The position numbers and the translations under genes were made by a program. A stretch of 64,000 nucleotides of DNA, from positions 1 through 64,000 of the forward strand of contig NW_026614715.1 of the NCBI RefSeq assembly GCF_030052815.1. Reading direction: 5' to 3'. Source of the DNA: Hevea brasiliensis (taxonomy: Eukaryota > Streptophyta > Magnoliopsida > Malpighiales > Euphorbiaceae). The notes under the pieces are model-generated. The model searched no databases. It saw only the letters and a list, made by a program, of their open reading frames with translations, and was not told the origin of the DNA. The stretch's first letter is position 1. Every line of letters starts with the position of its first letter. Shown in pieces: positions 32,800 to 46,300 of this stretch.

Positions 32800-33032
32800 G
32801 AGAAGCCGAATAAACTTGGAAGAGCAACCGTCAAGAGTCAGCGGAACATCAGCAATTTGCTCAGCCAAAATCGGTTCGCCGATTATGCCAGTTGAACGAC
32901 TCGAGATCGGCACAACCGAGGTCCGCAATCCAGATCGGTTAATTGATTCATTCTCTCACCATCATCGATAAGGTCATCACGATTATTCGATCACCGTGGT
33001 CATGAGTTTTCAATGGGAATAAAAAGGTCCAT
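32800..33032 (-). pseudogene. LTR antisense gene 2, 3' LTR copy
   Basis: ATG at 33032 after the TATA at 33151-33158. The frame shifts near 33010 and 32955, but the remaining segment reads INRSGLRTSVVPISSRSTG, IIGEPILAEQIADVPL, FIRLLTTLGV. This aligns without gaps to the solo-LTR copy (INRSGSRTSIVSISSRSTD, IIGEPISEEKIANIPL, FIWLLTTLGV). Changes between them are mostly conservative, as expected for a once-selected protein. Function is unrecognised. Confidence 0.55.
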
Positions 33033-33748
33033 CGAAAAGATCAAAACTACAATCCTGCCGAACAACGGTTTAACGATCATTTAATAACTAGAATAGAAAA
33101 GTAAAGAAGAAAAGAGGAAAATCGGATGGAGAAAGTTTTGGGTCGTGGGGTATATATAGGGGAAATCAAGCATTTATTGCTTAGCGTAAAACAAAGCGAC
33201 GCTTCGAATCGAGGAATTAATGCTTTGACCGGACCGCCCGTTAAGGGAAGTATTGGAATAATAGAGATCTAAGAGGGGAGATCGGTATGAAAGATCAAGA
33301 AGGACCATGTTAAGAAGGTCGGAAAGGAAGAGAGAGCAGAAACGAAAGGGTGCCATTGCCGCCACCATAATCGAGCCGAGGTAGTTAAAGCATTGCTGTA
33401 AAATCTCAACCGCACGCCCTGTAATCGCCCACATTTCGACATGCGCACGCCAGATCAGATCAGACATCCTAATCTCCACCGTTGATCCAACTTGTAAGGA
33501 CGAGCCCAGAGCCCTTGGATCAAAGAAGAAGACGACAAAACCAGCGCCTTTCACTCCTAGCCCTTGGATCGCCTGACAAGAGAATTTGGGGCCGCTGACA
33601 GAGGAGGAAGAAGACAAATATTCAAATGGATCTTGGTCATCTGCTCGATTCTCTTTAATTCTTGAGCTTAGGATTATGTCCCTTGAAATCTTGACCCTCC
33701 ATCTCCCTTAGGATAGATCCTGACCCTTCAAGGGAAACACCCGGTCCC

Positions 33749-33756
33749 TATAAATA
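33749..33756 (+). promoter_or_regulatory. Sense TATA box of the Ogre 3' LTR
   Basis: TATAAATA in the same context as in the 5' LTR (ggtccctataaatacctg). In this position it could drive transcription into flanking DNA. Confidence 0.6.
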
Positions 33757-34754
33757 CCTGCATGAAAAACTATTCAAGGGACGGAAAAAAGATAGAAAAA
33801 GGCAGTGATCATAGTGAAAGAACTCTGAAACTTAATTCAGTTCGTTACTCTGTTATTTTAGCTTTCATAAGAAAAACTTTGGAAACCAGTTTTCTAAAGT
33901 GTTTTCTTGCAAAGGGATTTTGAATCAAATTCTTCATTTTCATCCGCTCATTATCCTGTGACACTCTCACCTTTTGTCTTTGTTATCTTCTATTTCCATT
34001 CATATTGTCCAAGTTCAACTCCATTCAAGATTGGTTATTTTGACCTGTTTACATTTTAACAAAGAATCCTTCATTTCGAGGCGAACCTTAGTCCTCCAGC
34101 TATCAACCTGTAGTCTTGTTACATTCTGTGATTCCATAGTTAGTTTAGTAGATTCGACTCCCTACAGGTGAGTGCTATATCATTATTTTATCAAATGTTC
34201 TTCTTTATTCACGTATTTCATTTATTCTTTTTTCTGTTTGTAATTTTCACCAAGTTTATACTTTATTTTAAACACGGAGGCAGTCATTCTCGAGTTTACT
34301 TCTTTGTTAATCAGTTTATTCTTTGATTTATCTTCATTACTTCTTAGCACAGGAGTTCTGGTCCCGAATAGAGAAGTAACTAAACAAAATGTAGGTAACG
34401 TCAACTTAAAAGTCCTTTTATAATGATAAAAGGTCTAAATAATAAGACAGGGAAATGGTGAAGCCAAATCACGAGGAAAATTCAATAGGTCACTAGGCAA
34501 GATGTCATAAGACAAAATGAAACCAAACCTTGGATAACTAAATAGAATAGATCGGGCATTAATAAGTATTGGTAAGGCGACCACATGGGAGGCTCTGTAC
34601 ATTCACCTAGTATCCCCGCCTAGTCACAAGGTATCAATTAGCTAAAAGAAGCCTTATCCCCAAAGAACTTTGAATGCCGTAATCCTTAGCTTTAAGACAT
34701 GTAGCTAAAATTAAGATTCGAGATCTAAAAGTCCCTTTCGTGCCCTCAATTTAA

Positions 34755-35090
34755 AAGAGATCTGAGGAGAGTTCTTATCCGATTCTCAACTTAAAATTCC
34801 AATAGACATTTAAAAGAGATCTGAGGAGAGTTCTTATCCGATTCTCAGCTCAAAATTTTTAATAAGTACTTAAAAGAGATCGGAGGAGAGTTCTTATCCG
34901 TTTCTCGATCTAAAATTTCCATAAACATTTGAAAGGAGATCGGAGGAGAGTTCTTATCCGATCTTCGAGCTAAAATTTTAATAAATACTTAAAGGAGATC
35001 GGAGGAGGGTTCTTATCCGATCTCCAATCAGAATTTTAATAAATATTTAAAAGAGATCGGAGGAGAGTTCTTATCCGATTCTCACACCAA
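34755..35090 (+). repeat. LTR hairpin repeat array, 3' LTR copy (6 units)
   Basis: Same six units as 17041-17370 in the same order. The first two read gatctgagg where the family reads gatcggagg or gatcagagg. Confidence 0.85.
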
Positions 35091-38084
35091 ATTTTAACCT
35101 GTGCGCAAAAATAATCCCAAAACCCAAAATGATATGCGACGTCAATTCATTGAGGTTGTCTCATTTACTTATGTATCTGGGTAATCCAAATTTAGTGAAA
35201 AATCAAATATTCTTTTGGTCAAAAGGATTAACATTCCCATTCAAGCCCTCCTAACTAATGCAAAGTTAAATCTACTTACCCTTATTAAGGGACGAGGCGG
35301 GGTGCCTAACACCTTCCCCACCCGTTTATGGACCCCGAACCTAGAATCTCTGCCTTGAAGTGGTCTCATTTCAATTTATCTTCATAAACGGTTTTCTTTA
35401 ATTTCCCTCAAAATTAAAGTGGCGACTCCTCAATCTTTCCCACTTCGGTGAGGGTTCGTTCAGGCAACCGTAAAATACCTTGCGACAGCAGCCATGGTTC
35501 AAATGGATATAACTTGAGCTAAAAAACTCTAATTGGAGTGATTCAAAAAGGAGAATAAACTTAAGACAATAGGGAACATTTTCTATGAAGGAAGTTTTAC
35601 CAAATTCTAACAGAAAAGTGACCAATGGAACAGTGCAACCTTAGACTCCAAAACTAAAAATTATCGAATTTACCTAAAAGACTTAGAATTTGAATAAACA
35701 ACCAAAACCAACAAATTTAGTGACCAAAATGTGGTATGTGGGTGAAGTTGGAATTCCCATACCTATTAAGCTTTAGAAAGTCAACAATTTGACTTGAATA
35801 GTGTAGTGAATAGTAATCCCGAAACACAAAATTTTAAGAACGTCGAGTTTAGCACGTTAGAGCTAGGTAAAAGTGAAGTTAAATTTATTTTTGGATTTAT
35901 GCTAAGTTATGGTACTAAAACACTGTAAAATTGTGTGTTTCAGTTGAAAAGAATACCGGGAAAGAACCCGAGGAATCGAGTCAAGGCCAAGAGGCGACTC
36001 GCTTGAGGTTTGTGCACAACATCACTATGCTTTAAAATTCATTGATAAAGTGAATGAAATATGCATTTTACTTTTGCTTTGAATTGTTGAAAGTTTATTG
36101 TGACCTTATTTATGATGTTTTGATTTAAATTGTGAAAGTTATTGTGTATATTTGAAATGACAATGTTTAGCAAATTGTTAAGATAAGTTTTGAAACCACA
36201 GTATCATGACCATATATTTGAACACCTCACTAGCACGACTAGTGGGGGTAATTAGTTTCAAATTTTGATTCCTTCTCTGGAGAAGTGTTGAGGTGTGCCA
36301 GTAGAAGAGGATGTGAATGGATATCCATATATTTGAGCTAGCTAGCCTTGTGATGTGATTTCTCTTTAGCCTCTGGCTATTGAGATTCTATTTGTTTCGA
36401 ATGGCATGATCTAACTGTGGGTTTTATGAAATGTGATTTGATACTTCAAAATGAAATTGTTTGGGATTAAAATCTCATAATGCATGATTTGTATTTAATT
36501 CTCATGTTCAGTCAAATTTTTGAATAAATGTGATTTAAGTTCTGCATAAAGATTATTTTAGTATGTTGTGCACCATCGAGTCCCAGATCAATGATAGCTT
36601 TATTCTTTATCGCAGATATAGAGACTAGAGGAGCAGATCGAGTCACGAGGATTGAGGATTTATCAGCTTGAGGTTATCGGGTATAATTTATACTCTGCCT
36701 GTAAATATTTATTTTGATGTATGTATTGCACATAAATGTATGGACATGTAAAATGGTCTTGAGCAGTTTGTACAAAGTTTGTATAAAGTTGTAATAAAAT
36801 TTAGTTTGAATTTTCATACTGTAGATTTTGGTATGATGTATATATATAGATTATTGTCTTTAATGAATGGAAATGTTTTATTTTAATTTGAATGAGATTG
36901 ATAGATATTATTTTACTGATGATTGAATTTTGGAAATTGAGAAATGTTGACTGTTGAATTTTGAGATTTGAGAAATTGTTGAGATTGATTATGAAATTGA
37001 AGTAGTGGTTGAGAAATTTTTGGAAGTGTTTTTTTTTCAGGTATTTGAAGAACAATTTTCTCAAAATACAGATGAAACTATGGCAAAATTTTTATAAAAT
37101 TTTCGGAGAAATAAAATGGACCAAAAAAAATATTAACTAGTTTTAATGTTAATTAAATGTTCTAATTACCTATTAAAAAATGCTCACCACTTAACAAAAG
37201 TAAGAAAATTGTTTTAAAATCCCATGTAGGGTACTTAATGAGTTATCGGTAGGTGAAGTGCAATAGTTCATTAGGTATTCTACGGGATCATGTTATGCTT
37301 TACAGAGGGGTAAGGTGTGACATAAATAAGATGGAATGGTGAGTCTCATACCATATAACAAACATGATAGGCACTTATACATGATAAGTAGGTCGAACCA
37401 GTGACATTTGCGACAAGCACATGGAGTTTACTCTTTTCAATGTATTGTCATAAATCATATCAGTGCATATAATCTTTAAACTTGAAATAGCACAGTTATC
37501 TTGTATATAGGTAGTTTGAGTTTGATACTGCTTTCATACTTGTACTGTGTATGGGTATATGAGCATGTGTTGGCTCCTACTAGTTATATATGGAGGTAGG
37601 TGTTGATCAAGATGGAATCTGTTCCTCTAAGTAAATAGGGATAAAATCCTATATTCATTTAATTGTTCTTGATGTTTCAAGTTCCTAGCCAGGACAGATA
37701 GATTTAATCAGAAAAGAGTTTCTGATGAGAAAATCTTTTTAATCAAGAATTATAATTAAAAGAGAACATGATATTCATAGCAAATGGGGTTTGACATAAA
37801 CCATGACTCCAGCTCGAATTGGGATTTTGTAAAAGAGAGATTCTAGTGTATGGTAACATATGATAAGAGGTTCATTTAAGGTATTCCTTATTACTGATTG
37901 GGTGGCCATGGCATGCTATGTTAGGTGTTAACCATGGTCTATGAGATGCCTAAAATGACTTAGAGAAATCATTTATGGTAAGAAAGAGTTCTGATGATAT
38001 TAAGAGTTGATATCATGTCTCATTGTCAATTAGTGATGAGCCTAGTAAGTCACACACATACACAAGTAATCACCAAATTAAATA

Positions 38085-38290
38085 TAATTTAATTAATTAA
38101 TTAAAGAGTTTAATTAATTAATTAATTAGGTTTGGTTTGCAATTAGATTGCAAAGTCTCTAGCATGGCTTGAAACCAAATCTAGGTTATTGGATGTATAG
38201 TATAAGTTAAATTTATATTTAAAGTGTTTAAATATGAATTTAATTAATGAGAAATTAATTAATAGAGATTAATTAATTAATTTATATTTG
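38085..38290. repeat. AATT-rich palindromic tracts in copia LTR
   Basis: Runs of taattaattaat and their inverted partners (38085-38130 and 38245-38285) can pair with each other. Matching tracts lie at 60698-60735 and 60855-60890. Confidence 0.55.
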
Positions 38291-38379
38291 ATATAAATTG
38301 ATTAGAAGAAGAGAAATAATTATTTTGGGTTGAGAACTCAAAATTAAGACACAAGGGTATTTTGGTCATTTCACAGGGT

Positions 38380-38420
38380 GACATGTGGCACCATGAGATG
38401 GTGACACATGGCACTACACA
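38380..38420. repeat. Inverted repeat in copia LTR (one unit)
   Basis: catgtggcaccat, gag, atggtg a cacatg forms a hairpin with a 3-base loop. The second LTR copy has the unit duplicated at 60988-61050. Confidence 0.65.
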
Positions 38421-39060
38421 TAAGCTTGCCAAATGCCTTTTAATCAGGTAAGATGATTAAAATTAAGATTAAATATAGGTTTGACACTTGACATAATGTG
38501 ATTGGGTCAATTAAACCTAGAGCCAATGTGACATGTGCCGCCACCCTTGGCTGCCATTCCCTTCTCTTCTTCTTCTTCTCTCATCAATTCAAAGAGATTA
38601 GCAAACAATCTCTTGAATTAAAAATACTAGAAATTGTTTCTAGTGTCCTGTTTACATCTGTAATCTCTTAAAAGGCAAAACTTGATTTTCTAATTCATAG
38701 AAAAAGCTTTAGAAGCTGTTCAAGGGCTGCCATAGGTGATCTTGGTGTGGACAAGCTAGAGGGATAACATCTAGTATCCTAAAGATGCATCCCAAAGGTG
38801 CCAAACACACTGCAGTACATCAAGAGGTTAGTGCACTTATTCTTGTTCTAATCTAGGGTTCTAATAATTAATCTGATTAATTCTAAAATCTTAAATGGCA
38901 AATGTAGATCCAAAAATATATTAAAAGGGTTTTAATATGCTGTTTATCATTGAAATCAAATAGATAAAAATGAATCTTGCATGATGCATGTGACCCTAGA
39001 TGAAAGATTTTGAATTTCAATGAACTAAACTTGTGTTTTTCATGCTTCCGCTCCTTTAAT

Positions 39061-39073
39061 TGGTATCAGAGCC
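39061..39073 (+). other. Copia primer binding site, first copy
   Basis: TGGTATCAGAGCC, complementary to the 3' end of plant initiator tRNA-Met, three bases after the LTR end. Confidence 0.85.
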
Positions 39074-39329
39074 ACTATATTTGCCATTTAGATTATTGAT
39101 TATATGATTTAATTATGTGATTTGATCATGAGATGATTAATTCGTTGCTGTTTGCAAGGTCAAGGTGGCGGCATGGAGGTGAACTCCATTGATGCGCATG
39201 GTTTGGTACATCCAACCATGCGCATGGCTTTGGGCTTGTTTGTGGGCTTGGATTCAAAGGCCCATAATTAGGCCCATGACTAATTAAAGCGTTTAATTAG
39301 GATTTTTAATCACACAATTAAATTTTGAT

Positions 39330-39560
39330 TCAGATCTGAATTTTAAAAATTATTTGAATGTGATTCAAATCTGAATTTTTAAAGTTGTTTAAATCATATT
39401 CAAATCTGAATTTTTAAAGTTGTTCGAATGTGATTCAAATCTGAATTTTAAAAATTGTTTGAATGTGATTCAAATCTGAATTTTTGAATTTGTTTGAATG
39501 TGATTCAAATCTGAATTTTTAAATTTATTTGAATCATATTCAAATCTAGATTTTTAAGTT
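39330..39560 (+). repeat. ~36-bp tandem repeat in copia leader (about 6 units)
   Basis: Units of gattcaaatctgaattttta plus aagttgtttgaatgt. The second leader copy has about four units at 62050-62190. Confidence 0.8.
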
Positions 39561-40328
39561 GAATATGAGATATTCAATTTAATTTAAGTATGTATGTTTT
39601 ATTTAATTGTTAAATAGTGATATACATGATGAATGATCATGGACTATAAAAGACCAATGTGATTGGATTTATTTCTTTTATATTTCTTTGGGATTGTAAA
39701 TTAATTAATTTATTTTAATTTATTTTGGGCATGTATTATTAAGGTTGTCGACACTATATTTTGGCCGATCCCTGAAATCAATAAACTTTAAAGCCGATCC
39801 CCAATATATAGTCTCCCTTTACCAACTAACCACATTTCCGATCTCTCCTCAAAAGGAATCTAATTAATACTAAGTCCCCGTATCATTTAAAGCCTCACCG
39901 ATCTCTCAAGCTAATTGTCAAGTCCCCTGATCAGTCAATTATATTTCCGATCTTTCATGGCAAACGAGATTGAACCAACATTAGGCCTTCGTGACACCAG
40001 TCTTATTTGACACCAGTCTTATTGCCGATCTCTCATTTAAAAGTTTGGGAATAATAAAGTTAAGGTTTCGATCCGGTTCAATGGTGATCCCAATCTTAAG
40101 TGTTAAAGCCAAATTTCCAATTTTAATCAAGTCCCGTTTAGCGTTGGTTCCCTGTCGATCTCATGCTTATTGTGTTTTCCGACCTCTTATACTTAGATCA
40201 ATAATCACTTTTAGTTGTTGTTTTAATATGCTCAGACAACCAAGTACTTAGGCAATTTAGAGATTTTCCGATCACATCCATTCATTAAACAAAAGGGGAA
40301 CTTTCATTTCATTTAAAATTTGTACAAG

Positions 40329-43300
40329 TCATTCGGCTGGAGGATCACCCCCAGCTTGATCTACATTTTGCTCGTTTCCTCTCTCACCCTCAACCTCCTC
40401 CTCACTTTCCTCTTCGTCTTGGGGAGCCAGGTCGACCATCCAGGAGAAGTCCTCCTCGGGATAACGCTTCTTGAGCTCGGCCAAGAGATCCCTGTGAGCA
40501 TTTACTCTAACACCCCTCACCCGACTACAGTGTAGCCGAGCAAGGCGTGCTACATTCGGTGCCGGAGCACCCTATCTTATCTTACTTTATTCCTTTCATA
40601 ATTTGATCTCATTATATTTTAATATTAATTATTTTTCATCAGAGAAACCAGCGAAGTTTCCCCTATTTTATTACCAGTTGACGTATTTTACTATTTACCT
40701 GTTTGAAAATTTCAATAATATTTCCAAAATAAAATCTTATCCATGCTAATCATAATTATCTCATCAATCATTTGAAAAATCATTATGTAATTCAAATCTA
40801 TACTCATTTGTACAAATTTATTCATGCTCCATTCTTATAGCAAAATTCTCAAATTTGCATTAATTTACATCATATGCAATAATTAAATAGATCATTAATT
40901 TACATGATATACAAATTAATTACAATTTGCTAATTTACATTACAATATAAGAAATAAATAACATACACAAAATACATGATATGCTTAATGTGAGCCCTAT
41001 CTACATGCATTGCTGAGGAGGTGACAACCTTGAACGCTCTGCAGATCGAATCTCCAAAATCTCTGTTTAGTATTTCTTTGGGCTTTAACTTGATTACTGC
41101 GCGAGAAACAATTCCATCGCGCTAAGCATTCTTTGCTTAGTGGTGCAATAATATAACAAGGAAATAATATACAAATAAAGATAGAAATAAAACATAATTT
41201 AAATAATTAAGATTTATTTATACTTCACATGCGGTTTCTAAAATTTGATATGTTTTATCCTAATGTAGTCTTCTTTGAAAGTGTTTATTTTGCCAATGTA
41301 CAGAAATAATGTACAAAGAAAAATGATTTAAAAATAATAAATATATGCTTATATTATCATGTAAGTCACATTTGTAATATTTATGTGTGTTATAATTTTC
41401 TTGCTAATCTTTTAGCTTTTTCTCAATACTTCCTAGGTTGTCTCAGATTATTTCATAATAAGTAAATTTTGATATCGGTCCAGTTCATTTCGATTCTTTT
41501 TAATAAATAACTATTCTAATTTATTTTAAGTCATCTTACTCATTTCTTTTATTTCATATCTAATATTTTTAATTGCTAATATTCTTAACTTATTTCAATG
41601 AATTTCACTGCCCAAGTAACCTATGACAGGCTGACTAAACTGGATAACGGGTCGTTGGCACTAGACACCGCAGTGCCTCGGGCCGTCATACCATGAGACG
41701 CAGAACGTCAACTACGTATGCAGTCAGTATGGCTAAAAGGGCCATGATAACACAATCGGGCATAAAAGCCATAAATGTTGGCATAAAGCCATGAATACGG
41801 GCATAAAGCCATGAATGTAGGCATAAAGCCTTTCGCAGTACTGCTAAAACAATACCCTATTGGCATGCCAAACTATCCAATCTGACACACATGTCTAGGC
41901 AATACAAGGGCACATAATATCATTAAATATTAATATATTGTGTTTTATGAATTCATTATTTCATGATAAATTTCAATTATAATTCATACATTCATTTGAT
42001 CATTTATATGATCACAATTCACATCAATTATCCTTTTATACCATTGTACTCAAATTACTTTTCCTTTCTATAATAATGAGAACTAATGTCTCATTCATAC
42101 ATTAATATAGTTCATTTATTCATTCATTATGTTATTCATATTGATTACAATTCTAAACAATGGTTCACATGTACCATTGTATTCAAAACATTTTTCCTTT
42201 CTCATTTATACATTCAAGAATCTACTTATGTAATTACAATTTTTATATTTCAAGTTGAGTTACTAATATTTTATGAATTCCATTTGTGATGGGCATATAA
42301 GCCCTAACTATCTATTCACATCAATTAGGTGACTTATTTTTCATGTTTCAAGTAATCCATGAATATTTCATGGATTTCAAATTTATGGCCTTAATTTCTT
42401 TTTAACAATGTTGACTAGGATGCATAGTCCACATTTGTCATACAATTCTAAGCATTTAAGCTTAGAATTGGTTCTAGGTATTCATCTTAATTTACTAATT
42501 ATTTTGATTACTATTCACCTTACTAGTCAACTAAAATGTTGACTTTTTCATACTTAGTGGATATATTAATTCTAATTACACCAAGATCCCACATTTTGAG
42601 TTTTACATTTGCTAGTATTAATTGCCAATTGCAATTTAAAGTCCCCAAGATGCATTTCTAATTTCAAATTTTGAATTTCAAGTTTTGGTGTCACTATTCA
42701 CCTCATTGGTCAACAAAAATGTTGACTTTTGGATGGAAAATAGGTACATTGGTTTTAACACTCCCAATGCACCATATTTTACATTTAAAACTTGTTGGAA
42801 TTGATTACCATCACCATTTCTAAGCTTAACACAAGAGAGCAGAATTTTCAGTTTTTGTGACCCAACTTTACTGTTCCATTAAGCCCTGTTGCAGTGGGAA
42901 TTTGAGGAAATGGTAAACATGAAAGTTGTTCCTTATTTTGTCTAGTTGAATTTCCTTTTTTGAATCACTCCATTTGGAGTTTTGTAACTCCAGATATGGT
43001 CCAAAAACCACAGCTGGCCGGATTGCTAAACTGCAGAATTGACCATATCTACAGTAACATGAACAGTGACTGCCACTGCCATTTGGGTTAGGTTCTGGTC
43101 ATAATTTGGGGTAAGTTTCTTCATGAAAGTTGTTTGTCTATGTCTTAACTTGTTTCTGTAAAAATTTCAGATCAATTGACCATATCTACAGTGAGTTACG
43201 GCCAAATGAACAGTTACTGTTCATTTGGTCATTTCTGCAGGTGCTGTTGCAGGGTATCCGGATTGGGGCCAACTTTTGGTCCTCTTGCTTTGGTCTTTTG

Positions 43301-46300
43301 GGCATGGTTTCTTCGGCAAAAATGTGCCATTATAAGCCTAGTTTCATGTCCAATTGGCCAAACACCAATTGAACTTACACAGCCAAAGTTATGGCTGTGT
43401 AAGTGGACTGAAATTTCAGTCACTCTGCTGCTATCCTTAGGCAGCCTACACATTCACTTGGCCATGCTATATTTCAGTCCAAATTGTGGTCAACTTACCT
43501 AAAATGGTCACTAATTGACCCTTAAAATGTTCTCTAACAATTTCCTAAGCCAAGTCAAATTTTCACTCTTAAAACCCTAGCTCAAATTCAAGGATTACAC
43601 TAATTACCTTAGTTAGCATACCAATTCATTATACTTGTGTATATGTACCTTAAACATCATTTCTAATTCACTCTAAGTCCAACAAAACACTCATTTCTAT
43701 TCCTTCAATAGGGCTGCCAAAATTCATGGCATTCATACACATAATTTTTATTCATTTTAGTTACAATTCCTTACTTATTTCAAGTCCCTTAACATAGAAA
43801 TAAAGAGCTTTAGGTGTATATATGCACTAACCTCTTGTAGGGCAGAATTTCCCAAGTTAATCTTCACTTTCTTTCCCTTTCTAGGCTGCCAAACACTTCC
43901 CAAGAGGTAGAGACAAGTTTTTAGTGAAGGGACTTAGGGTTTTAGGGTGAGGAAAGCATGGAAATTGAAGCTTTAGAAAGTTTGTTAATGGAGGAGTGAG
44001 GGAGGAGGTGAAAAACGTTTTTGAAGGAGAAGAAGGGCTGCTGTTTGCTTTTTAATTCTTTGGTCTCTTTTGACTCTTTTTATTAGTTAATTTGATGGTT
44101 ACTTAATTGTGATTGGTGGACAATTTTAAATGACCTCATAATATGTCATAATTGGTATTTTATTGTATTTTCTTTTCTCTTCTTCTCTACTCACTTTCAA
44201 TTAATTTTTTATCAATATTAATACATATTTTATGTCATAATAATTATTTACTCAACTGGACAAGTTGGCCAAAAATCATCTCTGAAGGCAAAATGACCAA
44301 AATGCCCTCCGTTTGGCTTAACGGGTTAAAATTGTCTGTACCGATTGAAAAATTTTTCTAAATATTTTCTTGGCATTCTAATGCCATAGGAATCTCAATG
44401 ACCCTTCTCTGGAGTCCCAAAAATTATTTTATGAATTTTTACTCGGGTCTAGGGCTCCTAATTGCGAGAACCGCAACTTCTCTCTGGTTTACCCCTCGCT
44501 AGGGCACCGGCTCGTTTAACTTGGTTGTATTTATTTCTAAAATTTTTACTAAATTTTTCTTACTAATATTTAAGTTAATTATGATCCCTCACTTAAGTTT
44601 AAATATTTTTCCGGACGTTCTAACTATCCGGACCGACACTGGTCACCGGAACAGTAGAATGTACGGAGTTGCTACCAGGAGGGTGTTACATTTACATAAG
44701 CGCCGGCCTCCCTTGTCACCGCCTCTTCCTCTTTTGCTTTGAGCTCCTCGGTGAGGTGAGCAACTTCACCGGCCCGGAGCGCCTGAACTTCCTCAAGAAC
44801 ATGATCTCGCTCGGCCAGAACATGAGCTTGCTCGGCCAGCTTATCCTCGTAGAACTTCATCCGCCCTTCAATTTCAGATATGTAGTTCTGAGCGGATGAG
44901 AGTTGGGATCAGAGGGAAGCCACTTCATGACCCATCTTCTCGACCTCCTTACCCAGGCGGTGAACCTTCTCCAGGACAATATGCTGATTCACCAAGCACT
45001 CCACATTCAGGCTCATAGATCGAGTCAAGATGTCATCAAGATTGTCCGGAGACAGCCTATCCCGATCCTCCCGAAGGCAAATAGAAGCCCCCAGAACTTT
45101 AGCCAAACCTGGATTCTCCCGAACAGTTTGGCTCTTCTCCAGGGAATGGATCAGCACTTGAGCACCGTGAGAGAGGGTCCTTGAGGTAGGTTGGGAAGGA
45201 CCGCCTTCCACACTCGAAGCGACTGGAGGAGGTGGAGGCGGCTCTTCTTGGCGAGGAGGAGAGCGGATCACTTCTACGTCGGGGATCGGCTGCCCCGAAG
45301 GTTGAGAGGAGCCCCCTTACATTTCCTCGACTTCATGCAGGTGTGCAGGCGGCTCGGATCGCTTCATCTCCCGCACTTTCAGGAGACCTCTCTCTTCGCG
45401 GCTCTCCTTGGAGGCTTCGCTGCTTGCCATACCTGCACAAAGAAGAGGTCAGTCAGATCGCTAAGGTCCAAAGATCTGAGATATAGAAAAATACCGATGC
45501 CGAGGTCAGAGAGCTGAAGCCCGCGATCTTCGCCAGTGATCAACTCCATTGTCCAGTGATGCAGTTCGGCAGTCACTGCATCCAAACAAGAGAACTTCTC
45601 TCTGGCCGCCTGATCTTTCAGCTCCATCACCATCAGGCCTTCTTCCCTATTTAAGGTGAGGCGCTTCGGAAGTAAGGGGCCCTGGTGCAGCCAGCTGCGA
45701 GGGAAGCCCTCAAAGCCGTTCGGAATTTTGCTCCTCAGGATAAAGAAGCGGTTCTTCCAATTCTTCAGGGAGGAAGGCAGATCGGTAAAAAGCCCACAAT
45801 GGGGTTTTGCCTGGAAGAACCAATACTCGTCGTCCTTTCGACTAGTTAGCCTATGCAGTTCGGCGAACACCTTAGCTGTAGGGCTGAGCCCCTTAGCTCG
45901 GCATAGGCCTCGGAAGGCTACTAGGATCCGCCACGAGTTCGGGTGAACTTGGGCGATGCACACTTGATGAAATTTTAGGACTTCCTTGAAGAAGTCATCG
46001 AGAGGGAACCGTAGCTCGGCCTTTAATTGTTCTTCGTATATCATGATCATATCGTTCTCCTCGAAGAAATGATCGGCACGAAGATCGCCGTGACACTTAA
46101 TCTGCTCGTATGAATCAGGCTGGATGTTGTACTCCTGACTGAACGACTGTAGGTCGGTTTCTTGCAGAATTGATGGCAGCTCGTCCATGGGAAGATTTTC
46201 TCTCCCTGAAGAAGATACATGCCTTGATGGTGCTGCTTGCCCCCGAGCTGGAACGGAGACCCTAGGAGGTTCAGGTCGCACGCTTGGTCCGACTACCTCC

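Larger units (their letters stand above)
12004..35487 (+). mobile_element. Complete Ogre/Tat-type Ty3/gypsy retrotransposon, 23.5 kb
   Basis: Two direct LTRs (12004-17773 and 29722-35487) flank an 11.9-kb interior with PBS, ORF1, gag, protease, probable intron, RT, RNase H, integrase, long 3' UTR and polypurine tract. The TSD gcagc stands at 11999-12003 and 35488-35492. Great length, an extra ORF before gag, and an intron between protease and RT are the published hallmarks of Ogre elements. All main proteins carry indels and stops as read, many at CAG/CTG/CGG sites where paired copies disagree, so some may be sequence errors rather than decay. The two LTRs are very similar, which suggests a fairly recent insertion. 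Confidence 0.93.
29722..35487 (+). mobile_element. Ogre 3' LTR (5766 bp)
   Basis: Direct copy of 12004-17773 with the same order of antisense genes, promoters and hairpin repeats, ending TTGCGACA before the TSD gcagc. Differences from the 5' LTR are few and cluster at CAG, CTG, CCG and CGG sites, often as 1-3-base losses. One local duplication occurs at 32751-32800, where 'acacccaatgtgg' appears twice. The six-unit hairpin repeat is at 34755-35090 and the donor motif at 34164-34173. Confidence 0.93.
10297..37322 (+). mobile_element. Tekay-like solo LTR, interrupted by the Ogre element
   Basis: Starts TGTAATACCCC at 10297 and ends GGTGTGACA at 37322, flanked by taaat at 10292-10296 and 37323-37327. 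Its own sequence is 10297-12003 plus 35493-37322, about 3.5 kb. No internal region or second LTR is present. It shares Tekay LTR features with the other two families here: a 'cgatgggtgacc' block, repeated 'aatgaccataacttgagct'-type stretches and a 'tcatgttatgctttacag' end. No protein is recognisable; 36801-37064 is an AT-rich chance ORF. Confidence 0.85.
9993..39058 (+). mobile_element. Ty1/copia 5' LTR, interrupted
   Basis: Starts TGTTAGAAATG at 9993 and is inferred to run 9993-10296 plus 37328-39058 (about 2.0 kb of its own sequence), ending next to the PBS at 39061. The intervening 27 kb is a solo LTR with the Ogre element inside. Continuity is supported by the TSD taaat on both sides of the insertion and by 60085-61775, which repeats the 3' 1.7 kb of this LTR at roughly 90% identity by eye and ends at the same PBS. 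The 3' terminus reads ttta here but ttca in the second copy, so the CA end is mutated. Confidence 0.7.

Noticed and set aside
36801..37064. 87-codon minus-strand ORF in the Tekay-like solo LTR
   Set aside because: AT-rich, Asn/Ile/Phe/Lys composition, no similarity between related LTRs.
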